Shown: positions 7,290 through 17,500 of the stretch, piece after piece | Numbering within the stretch: the stretch's first letter is position 1 | How the letters are laid out: each line of letters begins with the position of its first letter | From: CAMCXT01 sp046302715 | GTDB lineage: Bacteria; Bacteroidota; Bacteroidia; M30B66 | Length of the DNA stretch: 32,635 nucleotides | Reading direction: 5' to 3' | Assembly: GCA_046302715.1 (NCBI GenBank) | Contig: JBKCHQ010000039.1 | Location: forward strand, 1-32,635 | The notes under the pieces: generated by a model | The model's input: only the letters and a program-made list of their open reading frames with translations | Database searches by the model: none | What the model was told of the DNA's origin: nothing | Made by a program: the position numbers and the translations under genes

Positions 7290-9422
7290 TTATTGCTTTA
7301 CAAATTTTCGAAACGCTTTAGTTCCATCAATTTCAACAGTTACGGTATATAAACCGGAAGAGAGTGATGAAGCATCTAAATTGAACTGCTGCGCACCAGC
7401 CGAAACGTTCGTGCTTAAAGGGCTCAAAACTTCTGCTCCAAGTGTGTTAAATACGCGAATGGTAACAGATTCTGGTTTTTGTGTCTCAAAGAAAATTTGA
7501 GTTTGATTCTGAGCCGGGTTAGGGTACAATGACAAGGCGATTAAGTCGGCGGGCTCAAAGGTACCCAAGGAGTTGCCCACATTAATGTCATCAATATAAA
7601 TATGGTTTGCACGATCACCACTTCCAGCAGTAAATTCGAATTTAGCACGCACATTATCTTGTGTAGCCAATGAAGTAAGCGGGAAAGCGAAAGTACGCCA
7701 TTGAGCAGCACTGGTTGGTACAAATTCGTTAGTAAACAAACCGGCTGTATTCATATCAGAAAAATTAATGATACGTGGATTGCCCCATGTTTGACCGCAA
7801 TTGGTTGAAAACAAAACACGAAGCTGTTCGTCGGGTTCACCGCCGCGCTCGGCACCGGCCAAACGGAACAAGAATACGGGATTTGGAACACTTGAAGGAT
7901 TGAACGAAGTAGTAACCAATTCATCAATTTCGGTAGCTGTATTGTTGAAATTGTTCATACGCACCGAAGAGCTCGAATACCATCCTGCAAAACCGCATTG
8001 TTCCCACTTGGCAGAACTTCCGTCATTATTAAATACGAGGAAACGAGAGTTAAAGGTAGTAGCATCTTCAAACGTCTCAAGGTAGGTTCCAGAAGGGGCT
8101 GAATCAGCAGTAACGTTAACAATGTTGCTACGTGTAATAGTGTTTGAACCGGTAGCGTTAGAAGTAGTTAGCGAAACAGAATAGGTTCCAGATTGAGCAT
8201 AGGTAACAGAAGGCGAAGCGCTGGTAGATGTTTCGGGCGTTCCACCAGGGAAACTCCAACTTTTCGATGCATTATCTGCATTGTATTCTGCACTCTCAAA
8301 GGTAACAGAGGCTCCCTCGCAAATCATGCTACGATTTGAGCAAAAGTTAGAGATGGGCGCACAGGTAATGGGATTTTGCACATCCTCATCACGTGTTCCG
8401 GTTGCCAACAAATTTTCGGGTGAACATACACTTGCTCGAACTGTTTCGAGCGTAGTGCGCATTACCGCTTTTTGTCCGTTGGTAAACATACTCATACATT
8501 GATCATCAGAGTAATCCATGTAATTCATGAACATCTCTCCACAGGTTGGATCTTCGGTACACTCGGCATTTCCCGAATACGGGAAATCATCCCAGCAAAT
8601 GCCGTAGTTTGGACCAAAAGCTGACGGTGTATCATCAATACCATCTGAACCACAATCAGCATCGCCCCAAATATGACGCAAGCCTAACCAGTGACCAATT
8701 TCGTGCGTTAACGTGCTCCCCACACGAGGGCCAAATGCTCCGGTAATAGCTGTTCCGATTGAACCTACACAGTCGTGACGCACAACAATACCATCGGTTG
8801 ACAACAATCCGCCTAGCGGAAATTGGGCGTATCCTAAAACTTCTCCACCCGTACTTTGAACAGTACCGATAGAGTTTACCACCCACACATTTAAGTATTT
8901 ATAGGGATTCCAGCGGCTAATATCCTTAACCCCATTATCATTATTGGCTTCGTATGTTTTTTTCGAAGGAATGCGAACAATACCGTCGGTACAATTGCCA
9001 AACTCATCTTTTGTAGCAAGCCTGAATTCAATTTGGCAATCGGCGGCCACAGCGGCATGACAAGCAGGAGTTTGCGGAAAACGTGGACTATTACGAGCGA
9101 AATCCTGATTTAAGATCTCAATTTGATCCTCAATTTGAGCCTTCGAAATATTTTCGGTGCCGCAATCATGTACCACGTGAAATACCACTGGGATGATCTT
9201 CTTTTCTTCTCGTGAAAAACCATTTGCAGGATTGTTTCGTGCATCCCTCTCCAACATACTTTGCTGTTCGAGATATGCCTGACGAAGCTCAGGATGCTTT
9301 AAGAACTCGCTTTCCATCACTTCGTTCGTTGCGCAAGGCACTGGACGTGAGTGATTTTGAGCGAAAGATGCCGAGCTAATTAGTACGGCTAAACCAAAAG
9401 ATAAGGATAGATTTTTCATCAT
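7290..9422 (-). CDS. Secreted M43 (pappalysin/cytophagalysin-type) metalloprotease with PKD domain and T9SS type A sorting domain
   Basis: This 710-residue exported zinc endopeptidase starts at the double ATG 9422/9419. The track-length start at 9461 would put 13 residues ahead of a clean signal peptide (KNLSLSFGLAVLISSASFAQ). The zinc-binding metzincin motif HEIGHWLGLRH is near residues 240-250, and the M43 Met-turn region NYMDYSDDQCMSMFT is near 300-315. A PKD domain (~365-438; SFPGGTPETSTSASPSVTYA) follows. A jelly-roll-like region then contains a large FNPSSVPNPVFLFRLAGAE block and DDINVG. The C-terminal ~80 residues (SLYPNPAQNQ to RKFVKQ) are a T9SS type A sorting domain, so the protein should be secreted or anchored at the surface. 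The genes on either side are unrelated, and it has its own terminator. Confidence 0.92.
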   Translation of the reverse strand: MMKNLSLSFGLAVLISSASFAQNHSRPVPCATNEVMESEFLKHPELRQAYLEQQSMLERDARNNPANGFSREEKKIIPVVFHVVHDCGTENISKAQIEDQIEILNQDFARNSPRFPQTPACHAAVAADCQIEFRLATKDEFGNCTDGIVRIPSKKTYEANNDNGVKDISRWNPYKYLNVWVVNSIGTVQSTGGEVLGYAQFPLGGLLSTDGIVVRHDCVGSIGTAITGAFGPRVGSTLTHEIGHWLGLRHIWGDADCGSDGIDDTPSAFGPNYGICWDDFPYSGNAECTEDPTCGEMFMNYMDYSDDQCMSMFTNGQKAVMRTTLETVRASVCSPENLLATGTRDEDVQNPITCAPISNFCSNRSMICEGASVTFESAEYNADNASKSWSFPGGTPETSTSASPSVTYAQSGTYSVSLTTSNATGSNTITRSNIVNVTADSAPSGTYLETFEDATTFNSRFLVFNNDGSSAKWEQCGFAGWYSSSSVRMNNFNNTATEIDELVTTSFNPSSVPNPVFLFRLAGAERGGEPDEQLRVLFSTNCGQTWGNPRIINFSDMNTAGLFTNEFVPTSAAQWRTFAFPLTSLATQDNVRAKFEFTAGSGDRANHIYIDDINVGNSLGTFEPADLIALSLYPNPAQNQTQIFFETQKPESVTIRVFNTLGAEVLSPLSTNVSAGAQQFNLDASSLSSGLYTVTVEIDGTKAFRKFVKQ

Positions 9423-9481
9423 AAAATTGCTGTATTCGCTTTCAATCAAACTTTGCCACAAGAATAAGAAATATTTTTATT

Positions 9482-9489
9482 CAAACGTA
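9482..9489 (-). promoter_or_regulatory. Candidate -7 promoter element for the M43 protease
   Basis: Read on the minus strand this is TACGTTTG, an exact match to the Bacteroidota -7 consensus TAnnTTTG, about 60 bp before the protease start. No good -33 TTTG lies at the right spacing, so the call is weak. Confidence 0.25.
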
Positions 9490-9522
9490 CAATGTTTAAC
9501 AGGAGCTTTAGATTCTGTTAGG

Positions 9523-9543
9523 TCAAAGTTAAAAAGACTTTGA
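9523..9543. repeat. 7-bp inverted repeat in the comEC/M43 intergenic gap
   Basis: TCAAAGT (9523-9529) and ACTTTGA (9537-9543) are perfect inverted copies with a 7-bp spacer, inside the 163-bp gap between comEC and the protease gene. No T-tract follows on either strand, so it does not look like a terminator. An operator or chance are both possible. Confidence 0.35.
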
Positions 9544-9585
9544 TAACGCTTGCATGGACATTTTAAGATATTTGTCGGTTTAACT

Positions 9586-11604
9586 TTATTTCTGATACCA
9601 AATCAATCCTCGCGTAGAACGTTTGTAGAACAAAGGTGAGCGTCCGGTTTTGGAGCGGATTACCTCAGTAATCTTTGCTTTATCCCAATTGTGTAAATTA
9701 TCTGCAGCAATTACGCAGAACATACCCTTGCTCAACATTTTTTCGAAATCCACCTTTTTGGGATGAGGAAGCATCGCTAAATACATCGTTTGGTTATTAA
9801 CCCCATTCGTATTAAAAAATCTAAAAATCCTGTTATTAGTTGCATCGTACGCAAGTGTACGATTTAGCCCTTCCCAATGGAGTTGTTTAAATCGCTTATA
9901 ATCGTCAAAAATTTTTACATCATGAAAAGCGATGACATCTGATTCAATTTCGAATAATTGAGTTTCCGTTTTAAACCCTACCATGGAATGCCGTTCATCA
10001 AAAATTATAAACCCTGTCATTTCATTAGTATGTAATTGTTTTACGAACGAACAAATCGAAACAACGATTGCAATCGTTAAGCCCAACTTTAATCGAACTA
10101 TGAGGGATACAGGCTTTAAAGCCAGTATGAATAAAAAGCACGTAAGTATTAAAAGTAAACGGCTGTTAAAAGCCAGATAGGTTAACTGCGCCAGAGGAAG
10201 ATGTGAAATGAATAAAGAATAGGAATTAAGCAGCTGAATGCCCAGCCCCATAATTTGAAACAGTACGGTAAACTTAGGTAGCAGGAAATGAATAAAATAT
10301 CCAGCAACACCAATGTATATTATGAGCGAAGAAAGCGGTACCGCAATAATATTAGCCAATAGAAAATATACCGGAAAATTTCCAAAATAATATAAGGTAA
10401 GCGGCAATGTAGCCAGTTGCGCAACCACACAAACACGAAGCAAGTCCATAATGTGGTTCTTAATTCCCTTTTTTGAACGCATACCGGAAGGTTGACCTAA
10501 AAACTGAATGCCCCATACCGCAGCAAATGACAGTTGGGCTCCTAAATCAAAAAAGTACAAAGGCTTATAAATAAGTAATGAAAATGCTGTTGCTGCCAAA
10601 AGATTGGTAGAGGTCCTTACCTTAAAAAACCGTTTACCTAAAATGATAAAGCTTATCATAACAACAGCTCGAACCACAGAAGACGACATACCGGTTAAAA
10701 GTGCATACCCCCAAACAAAAGGCAGGCAATACAACGTTTTATTTTTTGAGCGCCCAAAACGATCAAAAATCCAAAGCAATAAGGAACATACCATACTTAC
10801 ATGCATGCCCGAAACCGCAAGTACATGTACCAAGCCGGCTGTAGAATAAGCTTGCTTGAGCTCCTGGCTCATTTCAGACCGAGCACCAAACAATAATGCG
10901 CCTGCAATAGCTCTCACATTAACATCAGGACAAAAGGAATTTAGAATGTCGAGGAGTTTGGTACGCCAAGCGGTTATATAGGTTAGGACTCTATTTTTTC
11001 GGGGCTTGAGTTCAAAAAAATCGTCAGCTTGAGCGTAGATTATACCATAAATCCCCTTGTTTCTCAAGTAATCCTGATAGTTAAAAGCCCCCGGGTAATC
11101 GCTGCTTGCGGGCCGTTTTATTACGGCATGTAGCCAATAGTCGGCATTTAAGTCTATTGAAGCGGTTTTCTTTGCTTTGTCATGAACATATATCATAACA
11201 TTCGCATTCAACTTCAGACTTTGTTGGTCGATTATTATTTGAGTAAGCCGTGCTTCAAATTTGTACCCCTTTGCAGTGTGCATAGATGCACCAACAGCCT
11301 CTATTTTATATAGGTGTGGCACATCATAAAAAGCCTCTAGGGTATTGGTTCGAGCATTCAGGTTTAATAACACTCCCACTAAAAAGAAAAGGGCGGCAAT
11401 AATAAATCCGTTTACCCATGATAAATGCAGCTTTTTTCTTCGAAAAAACACAACACCCCAAACAATTAGAATGATACAATACAAACAAGCATGATGCTGC
11501 TCCATGTTAAAATAAGTAGATATACCAAGTCCGGCAAGCAAGGGCAGCAGCAATCGTACTAGAGGCTGCTGGTCCCAACGTATATTATTGACTTGCTTAA
11601 TCAC
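9586..11604 (-). CDS. comEC: ComEC/Rec2-family DNA uptake channel, lacking the metallo-beta-lactamase domain
   Basis: This 672-residue polytopic inner-membrane protein is predicted to carry single-stranded DNA into the cytoplasm during natural transformation. The N-terminus (PLVRLLLPLLAGLGIS) and following membrane segments match DUF4131. An OB-like periplasmic domain follows (~85-185). The competence domain starts near 225 (AIAGALLFGARSEMSQELK) and contains the hallmark HVLAVSGMHVS near 257-267, then about eight membrane helices. The last ~150 residues are soluble and show no HxHxDH zinc motif, so the nuclease-like C-terminal domain of longer ComEC proteins is absent or unrecognisable. The start codon is GTG; the next ATG (about residue 34) would remove the conserved N-terminus. 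The gene begins only 9 bp after the terminator of the preceding operon. Confidence 0.9.
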   Translation of the reverse strand: MIKQVNNIRWDQQPLVRLLLPLLAGLGISTYFNMEQHHACLYCIILIVWGVVFFRRKKLHLSWVNGFIIAALFFLVGVLLNLNARTNTLEAFYDVPHLYKIEAVGASMHTAKGYKFEARLTQIIIDQQSLKLNANVMIYVHDKAKKTASIDLNADYWLHAVIKRPASSDYPGAFNYQDYLRNKGIYGIIYAQADDFFELKPRKNRVLTYITAWRTKLLDILNSFCPDVNVRAIAGALLFGARSEMSQELKQAYSTAGLVHVLAVSGMHVSMVCSLLLWIFDRFGRSKNKTLYCLPFVWGYALLTGMSSSVVRAVVMISFIILGKRFFKVRTSTNLLAATAFSLLIYKPLYFFDLGAQLSFAAVWGIQFLGQPSGMRSKKGIKNHIMDLLRVCVVAQLATLPLTLYYFGNFPVYFLLANIIAVPLSSLIIYIGVAGYFIHFLLPKFTVLFQIMGLGIQLLNSYSLFISHLPLAQLTYLAFNSRLLLILTCFLFILALKPVSLIVRLKLGLTIAIVVSICSFVKQLHTNEMTGFIIFDERHSMVGFKTETQLFEIESDVIAFHDVKIFDDYKRFKQLHWEGLNRTLAYDATNNRIFRFFNTNGVNNQTMYLAMLPHPKKVDFEKMLSKGMFCVIAADNLHNWDKAKITEVIRSKTGRSPLFYKRSTRGLIWYQK

Positions 11605-11611
11605 TAGTTCA

Positions 11612-11650
11612 AATAAAAAAAAAGCCCCGCGAATGCGAGGCTTTTTATCC
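11612..11650 (-). terminator. Rho-independent terminator closing the adhesin/SprF/OmpA operon
   Basis: On the minus strand GCCTCGC - loop ATTC - GCGGGGC forms a 7-bp stem with one G-U wobble, followed by nine Ts and ATTT. On the plus strand the same position would be a C-A mismatch, which shows that the hairpin serves the minus strand. It lies about 20 bp past the OmpA gene stop. Confidence 0.85.
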
Positions 11651-11671
11651 GTTTTTAAACGTTTAAAACGC

Positions 11672-13585
11672 TTATTTCATCAATTTGAAAACTGTACGAC
11701 GATCCAACTGCCATTCCTTTTCGCTGCAAGACTCGCATACACACTTCGATTTAGGTACCGACTCACCATAACCTTTATACGTTAAACGCTTAGGGTCAAT
11801 ATCACGGTTGGTACAGTATTTAACAACCGCTTCGGCGCGCTTTTCAGATAGCTTTTGATTGTAATCATCGCTACCCCGACAATCGGTATGAGAGCCCAAC
11901 TCAATTTTGAAGTTCGGATTATTCTTCAATAAGGTAACCAATTTATCGAGCTGCTTAGCAGCATCCTTACGGATGTTCCATTTATTATAATCGTAGTAAA
12001 TATCGTTGATATCATATTCTTTGGCCCAATCCGGAGCCTCAACTTCAACATACTTGTTTTCTTCGCAAGTGCGAATTAACTGCGAACAGCTTCTTCCTTT
12101 AGTAGTGATTTCAATACTGTTAGTAAGCACCTGAGCACTGCGTGCATTAATAATGAAATCAAAGTTACCTTTCAGGCGGAACGATGCTTTACCCTCGCTA
12201 TTGGCCATAGTACTGTCAATCTCACCATTGTCTTTGTTCTGCGCGTAAACCATAAGTCCTGAAGCAGGCTTACGGCTTTCTTTGTCAACTAAGCATACTT
12301 CAACTGGTATAAACACATCTTTATAAATAACTTCATAAAGTTTATCGGCACCTGAACGAGATGAAGTAAGATTTCCAACTTTTCCTTCAGAATCAAGGGT
12401 AAACGAAAAGTCATCACGCGAAGAGTTGATGGGTGTTTTCATATTTTGTGGCATAGTCCAGCTGCTACCATTCCTGGTAGTAGAGAAAATATCTAAACCA
12501 CCAAGACCCGGATGTCCGTCGGAAGAAAAATATAATTTACCATCAAAGCCAATCTGAGGCATAACTTCACGACCTGGTGTATTAATCATTGGACCGCAAT
12601 TAACAGGAGCATCCCATGCCGTACCATTCCAAGTACACATGTAAAGATCGGTAGCACCGTACCCCCCTGGGCGGTCGGAAGTAAAATACATGGTCTTGCC
12701 ATCTGCACTTAAAGCCGGGTGACCATTCGAAAAATCTTGTGAATTGTGCACAAATGATTCAATATTTGTCCATTCACCATCTATATATGATGCCTTAAGA
12801 ATCTCGAGGTTCGACACCTTGTCTTTGTTGAGGATCATTTTACCATTTTTCTGCTGCGTACGGGTAAAATAAACCGTTTGTCCATCAGGAGAAAAAGTGG
12901 CGAAAGCATCGTGAAATTCTGAGTTTACCCCTCCTTTAAGTGGCTCAGGTTTTGACCACACCCCGTTTTTCTTGTCTTTTTTGGTAAAGAACAAATCCAT
13001 ATACGCATTACCCGTATAAGGATTTTTAGATTTTTTAGGCGACTCGTCTGTAATTGCATATTCACCGGCGAAAACATACCCAAAGTTATATGGTGTGCCA
13101 CCCAATGCGCTCATTAAACCGGATGCCTCTATCATTTTTAAACTGTAGGCACAAGTATCTAATTTACCATCAAAAGTTTTGGGATTACCGGCTGCTTCGA
13201 TAAGCGATTTAATTACCTTATCATCAGGATTTGTTTTTGCATATTCTTCAAAAGCCTTTTTGGCTTCAGAATATTTCTGATTCTGCATTAACACCTTTCC
13301 ATAGTGAAAATGATTAATGGCTTCGTTTTCAGCCATGGTAACCAAATCTTTGTATTGGTTTTCGGCCTCTACCGGATTGTTCATCATCCGATACGTATCG
13401 GCCAAGCCTTTTTTAGCAGCATAGCTATTGCCATCTTTTTCAAGAGCCTTTTTAAATAAAGGGAGCGCATCTGAATAAGCATACGCATCATAGCTTCTGT
13501 TTCCTTTCTTTACGTAAAGACCTGCACCGCATCCACCAAGGATAAAACCAAGTCCGATAACGAAAATTGAATATGATTTTTTCAT
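11672..13585 (-). CDS. PorE-like OmpA-family lipoprotein with TPR, beta-propeller and carboxypeptidase-regulatory-like domains
   Basis: This 637-residue outer-membrane lipoprotein has lipobox LGGC (Cys ~19). Domains in order: TPR repeats (~25-135; SDALPLFKKALEKDG); a PD40/WD40-like beta-propeller (~190-420; FATFSPDGQTVYFT, ALSADGKTMYFTSDRPGG, GFDGKLYFSSDGHPGLGG); a carboxypeptidase-regulatory-like beta-sandwich (~430-500); and a C-terminal OmpA peptidoglycan-binding domain (~525-637; LGSHTDCRGSDDYNQKLSEKRA). This order matches PorE of the Porphyromonas gingivalis T9SS, which binds peptidoglycan and works with PorP. Here it follows a PorP/SprF gene after 18 bp, which supports a role as periplasmic anchor for that protein. 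The C-terminal domain carries extra cysteines (CVCESC). Whether it is the core PorE or a dedicated paralogue cannot be told from the window. Confidence 0.9.
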   Translation of the reverse strand: MKKSYSIFVIGLGFILGGCGAGLYVKKGNRSYDAYAYSDALPLFKKALEKDGNSYAAKKGLADTYRMMNNPVEAENQYKDLVTMAENEAINHFHYGKVLMQNQKYSEAKKAFEEYAKTNPDDKVIKSLIEAAGNPKTFDGKLDTCAYSLKMIEASGLMSALGGTPYNFGYVFAGEYAITDESPKKSKNPYTGNAYMDLFFTKKDKKNGVWSKPEPLKGGVNSEFHDAFATFSPDGQTVYFTRTQQKNGKMILNKDKVSNLEILKASYIDGEWTNIESFVHNSQDFSNGHPALSADGKTMYFTSDRPGGYGATDLYMCTWNGTAWDAPVNCGPMINTPGREVMPQIGFDGKLYFSSDGHPGLGGLDIFSTTRNGSSWTMPQNMKTPINSSRDDFSFTLDSEGKVGNLTSSRSGADKLYEVIYKDVFIPVEVCLVDKESRKPASGLMVYAQNKDNGEIDSTMANSEGKASFRLKGNFDFIINARSAQVLTNSIEITTKGRSCSQLIRTCEENKYVEVEAPDWAKEYDINDIYYDYNKWNIRKDAAKQLDKLVTLLKNNPNFKIELGSHTDCRGSDDYNQKLSEKRAEAVVKYCTNRDIDPKRLTYKGYGESVPKSKCVCESCSEKEWQLDRRTVFKLMK

Positions 13586-13603
13586 GTTTCTTGTTGTCAG
13601 TGG

Positions 13604-14521
13604 TTAGAAATAACGTGGATGTTTAATTTTTGCAAGTTTTTGAGTGAAATCATATCCCAACATAAACTCAATCGTTCCATTTTGATATGAACGAATATCA
13701 GATGTAGTAGCATCGAAAGCAAAACCAGCTCTGAATGCTTCTGTTATTTGATACTCTGCCATGAAAACCACTGCCGAATTGTAACGATATGAAGTTCCTA
13801 ACCAAAACTTATCGTTGAATAAGAAGTGAGCATTAATGTCGAATGATACCGGTGTTGTAGGTTCGTATTTAACCAAAAACGAAGGTTTGAATTTAATCGA
13901 TCCGTCAGAATTAATATCCCAAACATATCCACCATTAAGGAAAAAGTGTCTGCGGAGACCGGCATCACTATTAGTTGACTTGCGAGAATCAACCGCCAAT
14001 AAATTTGGAATCGAAAGTCCTAAATATCCGCGCTCGCCATACCAATACGTACCAAAATCAAACTTCGGAATCCACAAACTTTCATTCGCATTATATAAGG
14101 GATCTCCAACATCTGGAATATTCTCGAGCTTACTAACATTGAACATGGTATTACGAACCCCAGCTCTCAAACCAAAAGATAATTTCGATTTTTCATTCAC
14201 CTTTACCTGATAGGAATAAGAGGCAGAAATATCGTTGTTGGTAGTTAAACCAATATTATCGTTGATAATCATAAAGCCCAGACCCATGTTTTTATCCTGG
14301 ATTGGACCATCGAAGGCAACGGTTGTTGACCAAGGGCGGCCTGATAAACCTAACCATTGCTGACGATGCAAAGCCGTTCCTCCCCAGTAGGGATGAGTTC
14401 CCGCATAGGCAGGATTCAAAAACAGTCCGTTGAACATGTATTGACTGACTTGCAATTCCTGCTGCGCTTGCACGGCATAAGAACAAATCAGCATACCGAA
14501 CACTGTAGCTATTCTCTTCAT
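13604..14521 (-). CDS. sprF: PorP/SprF-family type IX secretion outer-membrane protein
   Basis: This 305-residue outer-membrane barrel starts at the ATG at 14521. The longer reading from 14545 begins with TTG and puts eight residues before the signal peptide MKRIATVFGMLICSYAVQAQ. Family hallmarks follow at once: QVSQYMFNGLFLNPAYAGTH, the HRQQWLGLSGRP stretch and NMGLGFMIINDNIG, then alternating beta strands ending in MLGYDF. PorP/SprF proteins assist secretion through the T9SS; those next to SprB-like genes are needed for export of that neighbouring type B cargo. Here it lies 36 bp behind a giant protein with a type B C-terminal domain and 18 bp before the PorE-like gene, as expected of a dedicated partner. 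The symbol reflects this position; the sequence supports only the PorP/SprF family. Confidence 0.92.
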   Translation of the reverse strand: MKRIATVFGMLICSYAVQAQQELQVSQYMFNGLFLNPAYAGTHPYWGGTALHRQQWLGLSGRPWSTTVAFDGPIQDKNMGLGFMIINDNIGLTTNNDISASYSYQVKVNEKSKLSFGLRAGVRNTMFNVSKLENIPDVGDPLYNANESLWIPKFDFGTYWYGERGYLGLSIPNLLAVDSRKSTNSDAGLRRHFFLNGGYVWDINSDGSIKFKPSFLVKYEPTTPVSFDINAHFLFNDKFWLGTSYRYNSAVVFMAEYQITEAFRAGFAFDATTSDIRSYQNGTIEFMLGYDFTQKLAKIKHPRYF

Positions 14522-14557
14522 TTTATTTGTTTTTGGTGGATTCAAGATGTATTAAAA

Positions 14558-17500
14558 TTAATTTCTTCTTAGATCAATGTAGGATTGAACATCCTCGAAA
14601 CCTTCCTTATTAAGATTAACGACGATAAAGTACGTTCCATCCGGTAAAAGGTTTCCATTATTTCCTTCGCCGTTCCAGTTATTTTGGTAATCCTTGGCCG
14701 AATAAACCAAACTTCCCCAACGGTTGAATATGTTAACCTGATTTCCAGGATAACCCTGAATACCAGAAATAACATAATTATCGTTAAAGCCATCACCGTT
14801 TGGTGTAAAACCATTTGGAAGTTTAATTAAACCAGGTTCGTTAAGGAAAATAGTGCGCTGAATCGAACATCCTTGTTCGTCGGTTACAGTAACTGAATAC
14901 TCGCCGCCAGCAAGATTGCTTTGATCTTCTTGTGTTGATCCATTGGACCAATTGTACACGAAGCTACCCGAACCTCCATCAACGGTTAGTTCAATAGAAC
15001 CATCGTTAGCACCGAGATATGAAATATTGAAATCTTCATAATATACCGGGCTGTTCAAAAGCACATCAAATGCATCGTTAGGGATGATTTCAATGTAATC
15101 TGTTGACGAACATCCATCAGCGTTGATACCTGTAACCGCATATTGACCCAAATAAGTTGCGGTAATAGATTGCGTGGTTTCGTTAGAAGTGCCCCACAAA
15201 TACGATACATACCCAGGGCTTGCTGTTAATACAATATTGATAACTTCATCATTACACACGATAGTATCGGCAGCAGTAATCTGTATTGGGTCCACCGACT
15301 TCACAATTATTTCGATAGCATCAGAAGTATCAGCACAACCACCTGGAGCGGTAACCACTACAGAATAGAAACCACCTTGTTCAGCAACAAGTTCATTCGT
15401 GGTAGCACCTGCTATTGGGCTACCGTTAAAATACCACTGATTGCCTAAAGCATAGCTGCTGATCAAGGTAGAAGTTGCCTGGCCGGCACAGATCACATTT
15501 GAGCCATCGAGAGTGATTTCAGGCTGAACGAGTTGTGCGGTTACGGTAACAAACAATGAATCTGATCCGATACAACCGTTTTCGGTACGACTTAAAATGT
15601 ACCAACCGTTCAAACAAGCCGTTATCACTGAATCAGTAGAAACTGAGCCGTTAGGCAGGGTCCACGAAATATTTTGCGCGGTGGATGCTGCTAAATCTAC
15701 ACATGCACCACTACAGATTGTGGTTGAGCCATTAGGAATAATAGATGCAGAAGGCAATGGATTTACAGTAACCTCAATAGTATCGGAATACACAGGACAG
15801 TTAGCACCATTGTACACTGCAAAGTATGAACCCGACTCTGTAACCAAAATCTCATCAAAATTTTCAAGACCATTGCTCCATACTACTAAATTTCCTGTTG
15901 AAGCTTGCAATACAACGCTTTCACCAGAGCAGAACGTCGTTGGTCCGTTAGCCGTTACAGAGAATGTAGCTGTTGGAAGTACAACAGTTAGCTGTAATGT
16001 ATCGGCAAATACACATCCATTAGAGTTAGTGGTTTGCAGAATAACCTGTGTATCAGCAGCAGTGTTGATTACAGCACTTGATCCATCAGCTGCACCAATA
16101 ATAGCACTTGAAGGTGACCAAGAATAAGTTGCACCAACTTCGCTAGTAACTGACAAAGTGAGCGGGCTGTTTTGACACACCGTTTGATCAGCACCTAAAG
16201 AGGTAGGAGCAATAGGTAATACATTTACAGTAACAGTGTCTGACCCAGTTCCGCATGCATTAGATCCCGTCACAACATAAGTGGTAGTGGCAAAAGGAGT
16301 GCAAATTGGATTTTGAATAATAGTACCGGTCAAATAAACTGACGGTGACCATAAATAATCGCCGTTACCCGAAGCTGAAAGCTGAATCGAAGAACCGGCA
16401 CAAATTGTGGTATCGCTAAACGAAGCTTCTACACCAGCAGGCAACACTTCAACCGTTATGATATCTGAAGTGTCTGAACATCCTAAGTCACTTACAACCG
16501 TAACAAAATAATCACCTGATGTACTCACAGTAATTGATTGGTTAAACTGCTCGGAGCCTGTGATATTCCAAACATTGCCTGTCTGCTGACTTGAAGTTAA
16601 AATCACCGAACCTCCCTCACAGAATACAAGCGGACCACCTGCAGTAATAGTAGGCGCAGTTGGCGAAGGATTAACGTTAACCGTTGCTGATTCTACAACA
16701 AAACTACCGGCACAATCTGGGTTATTGGCAGACGTCACGGATAGCAATGTAAACGTAGTTGTTACGTTTACAGGCACGTTCAATACATATTGCGAAGCGT
16801 CGTAGTTGGTAATAGTCACAGGATTGGCGCCATCAGTGAATGAGAAATTGTAAGGAGCTGTACCCGTAAAATCAATAGTTACAGAAACATTCTCGCCACC
16901 GCAGATATTTTCTGCAGAAACAGAAATACTCGCTGATGGACCATCGGTATTAATTACTGTTGCCGTGCCTTCAGCTGAGCATGTTCCATCGGTTACGGTA
17001 ACCGTATAATCACCCGCAGCAAGTCCTGCAACATCTTCAGTTGTTGCAGCAAAGCCATTCGGACCAGACCAGCTAAATGTGGCGGCAGATGCATTGGTTA
17101 CAGTGAGGTCTATAGAACCTGTTGACTGGCCGCACAATGTACCAGATGCCGCTAATGAAAGTACTGGTTCATTGGAGTTAATAAGTGTAACGGTAGTAGA
17201 TGCTGAACATAATGCTGCATCTGTTACTTCAACGGTGTAGGTACCCGCAGCAAGACCCGTTAAATCTTGTATGGTAGGATCGGAAATTCCACTGCCGGTC
17301 CAAGAATAAGTAATCGGTTCTAAACCGTCTGTTACTGTTAAATCGATGCTGCCCGTGCTCAATCCACACTCTGAGTTTACTTGAGTGGTGGATAAACCAA
17401 TAGCAACAGAAGGCGCAATAGAAGCGGAAAGTTCAAGAACACATCCTTCAGCGTCAGTAATAACAACTGAAACATCACCAGAACATAATGCATTAGGATT

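Noticed and set aside
14522..14545. Upstream TTG start giving a 313-residue PorP/SprF
   Set aside because: It would place eight charged/polar residues before a normal signal peptide that begins with ATG at 14521.
15597..16127. 176-codon plus-strand open frame inside the adhesin gene, and similar antisense frames throughout 14558-23986
   Set aside because: They mirror the repetitive, stop-poor adhesin coding sequence, recur with the repeats, and show no signal peptide, domain or start context of their own.
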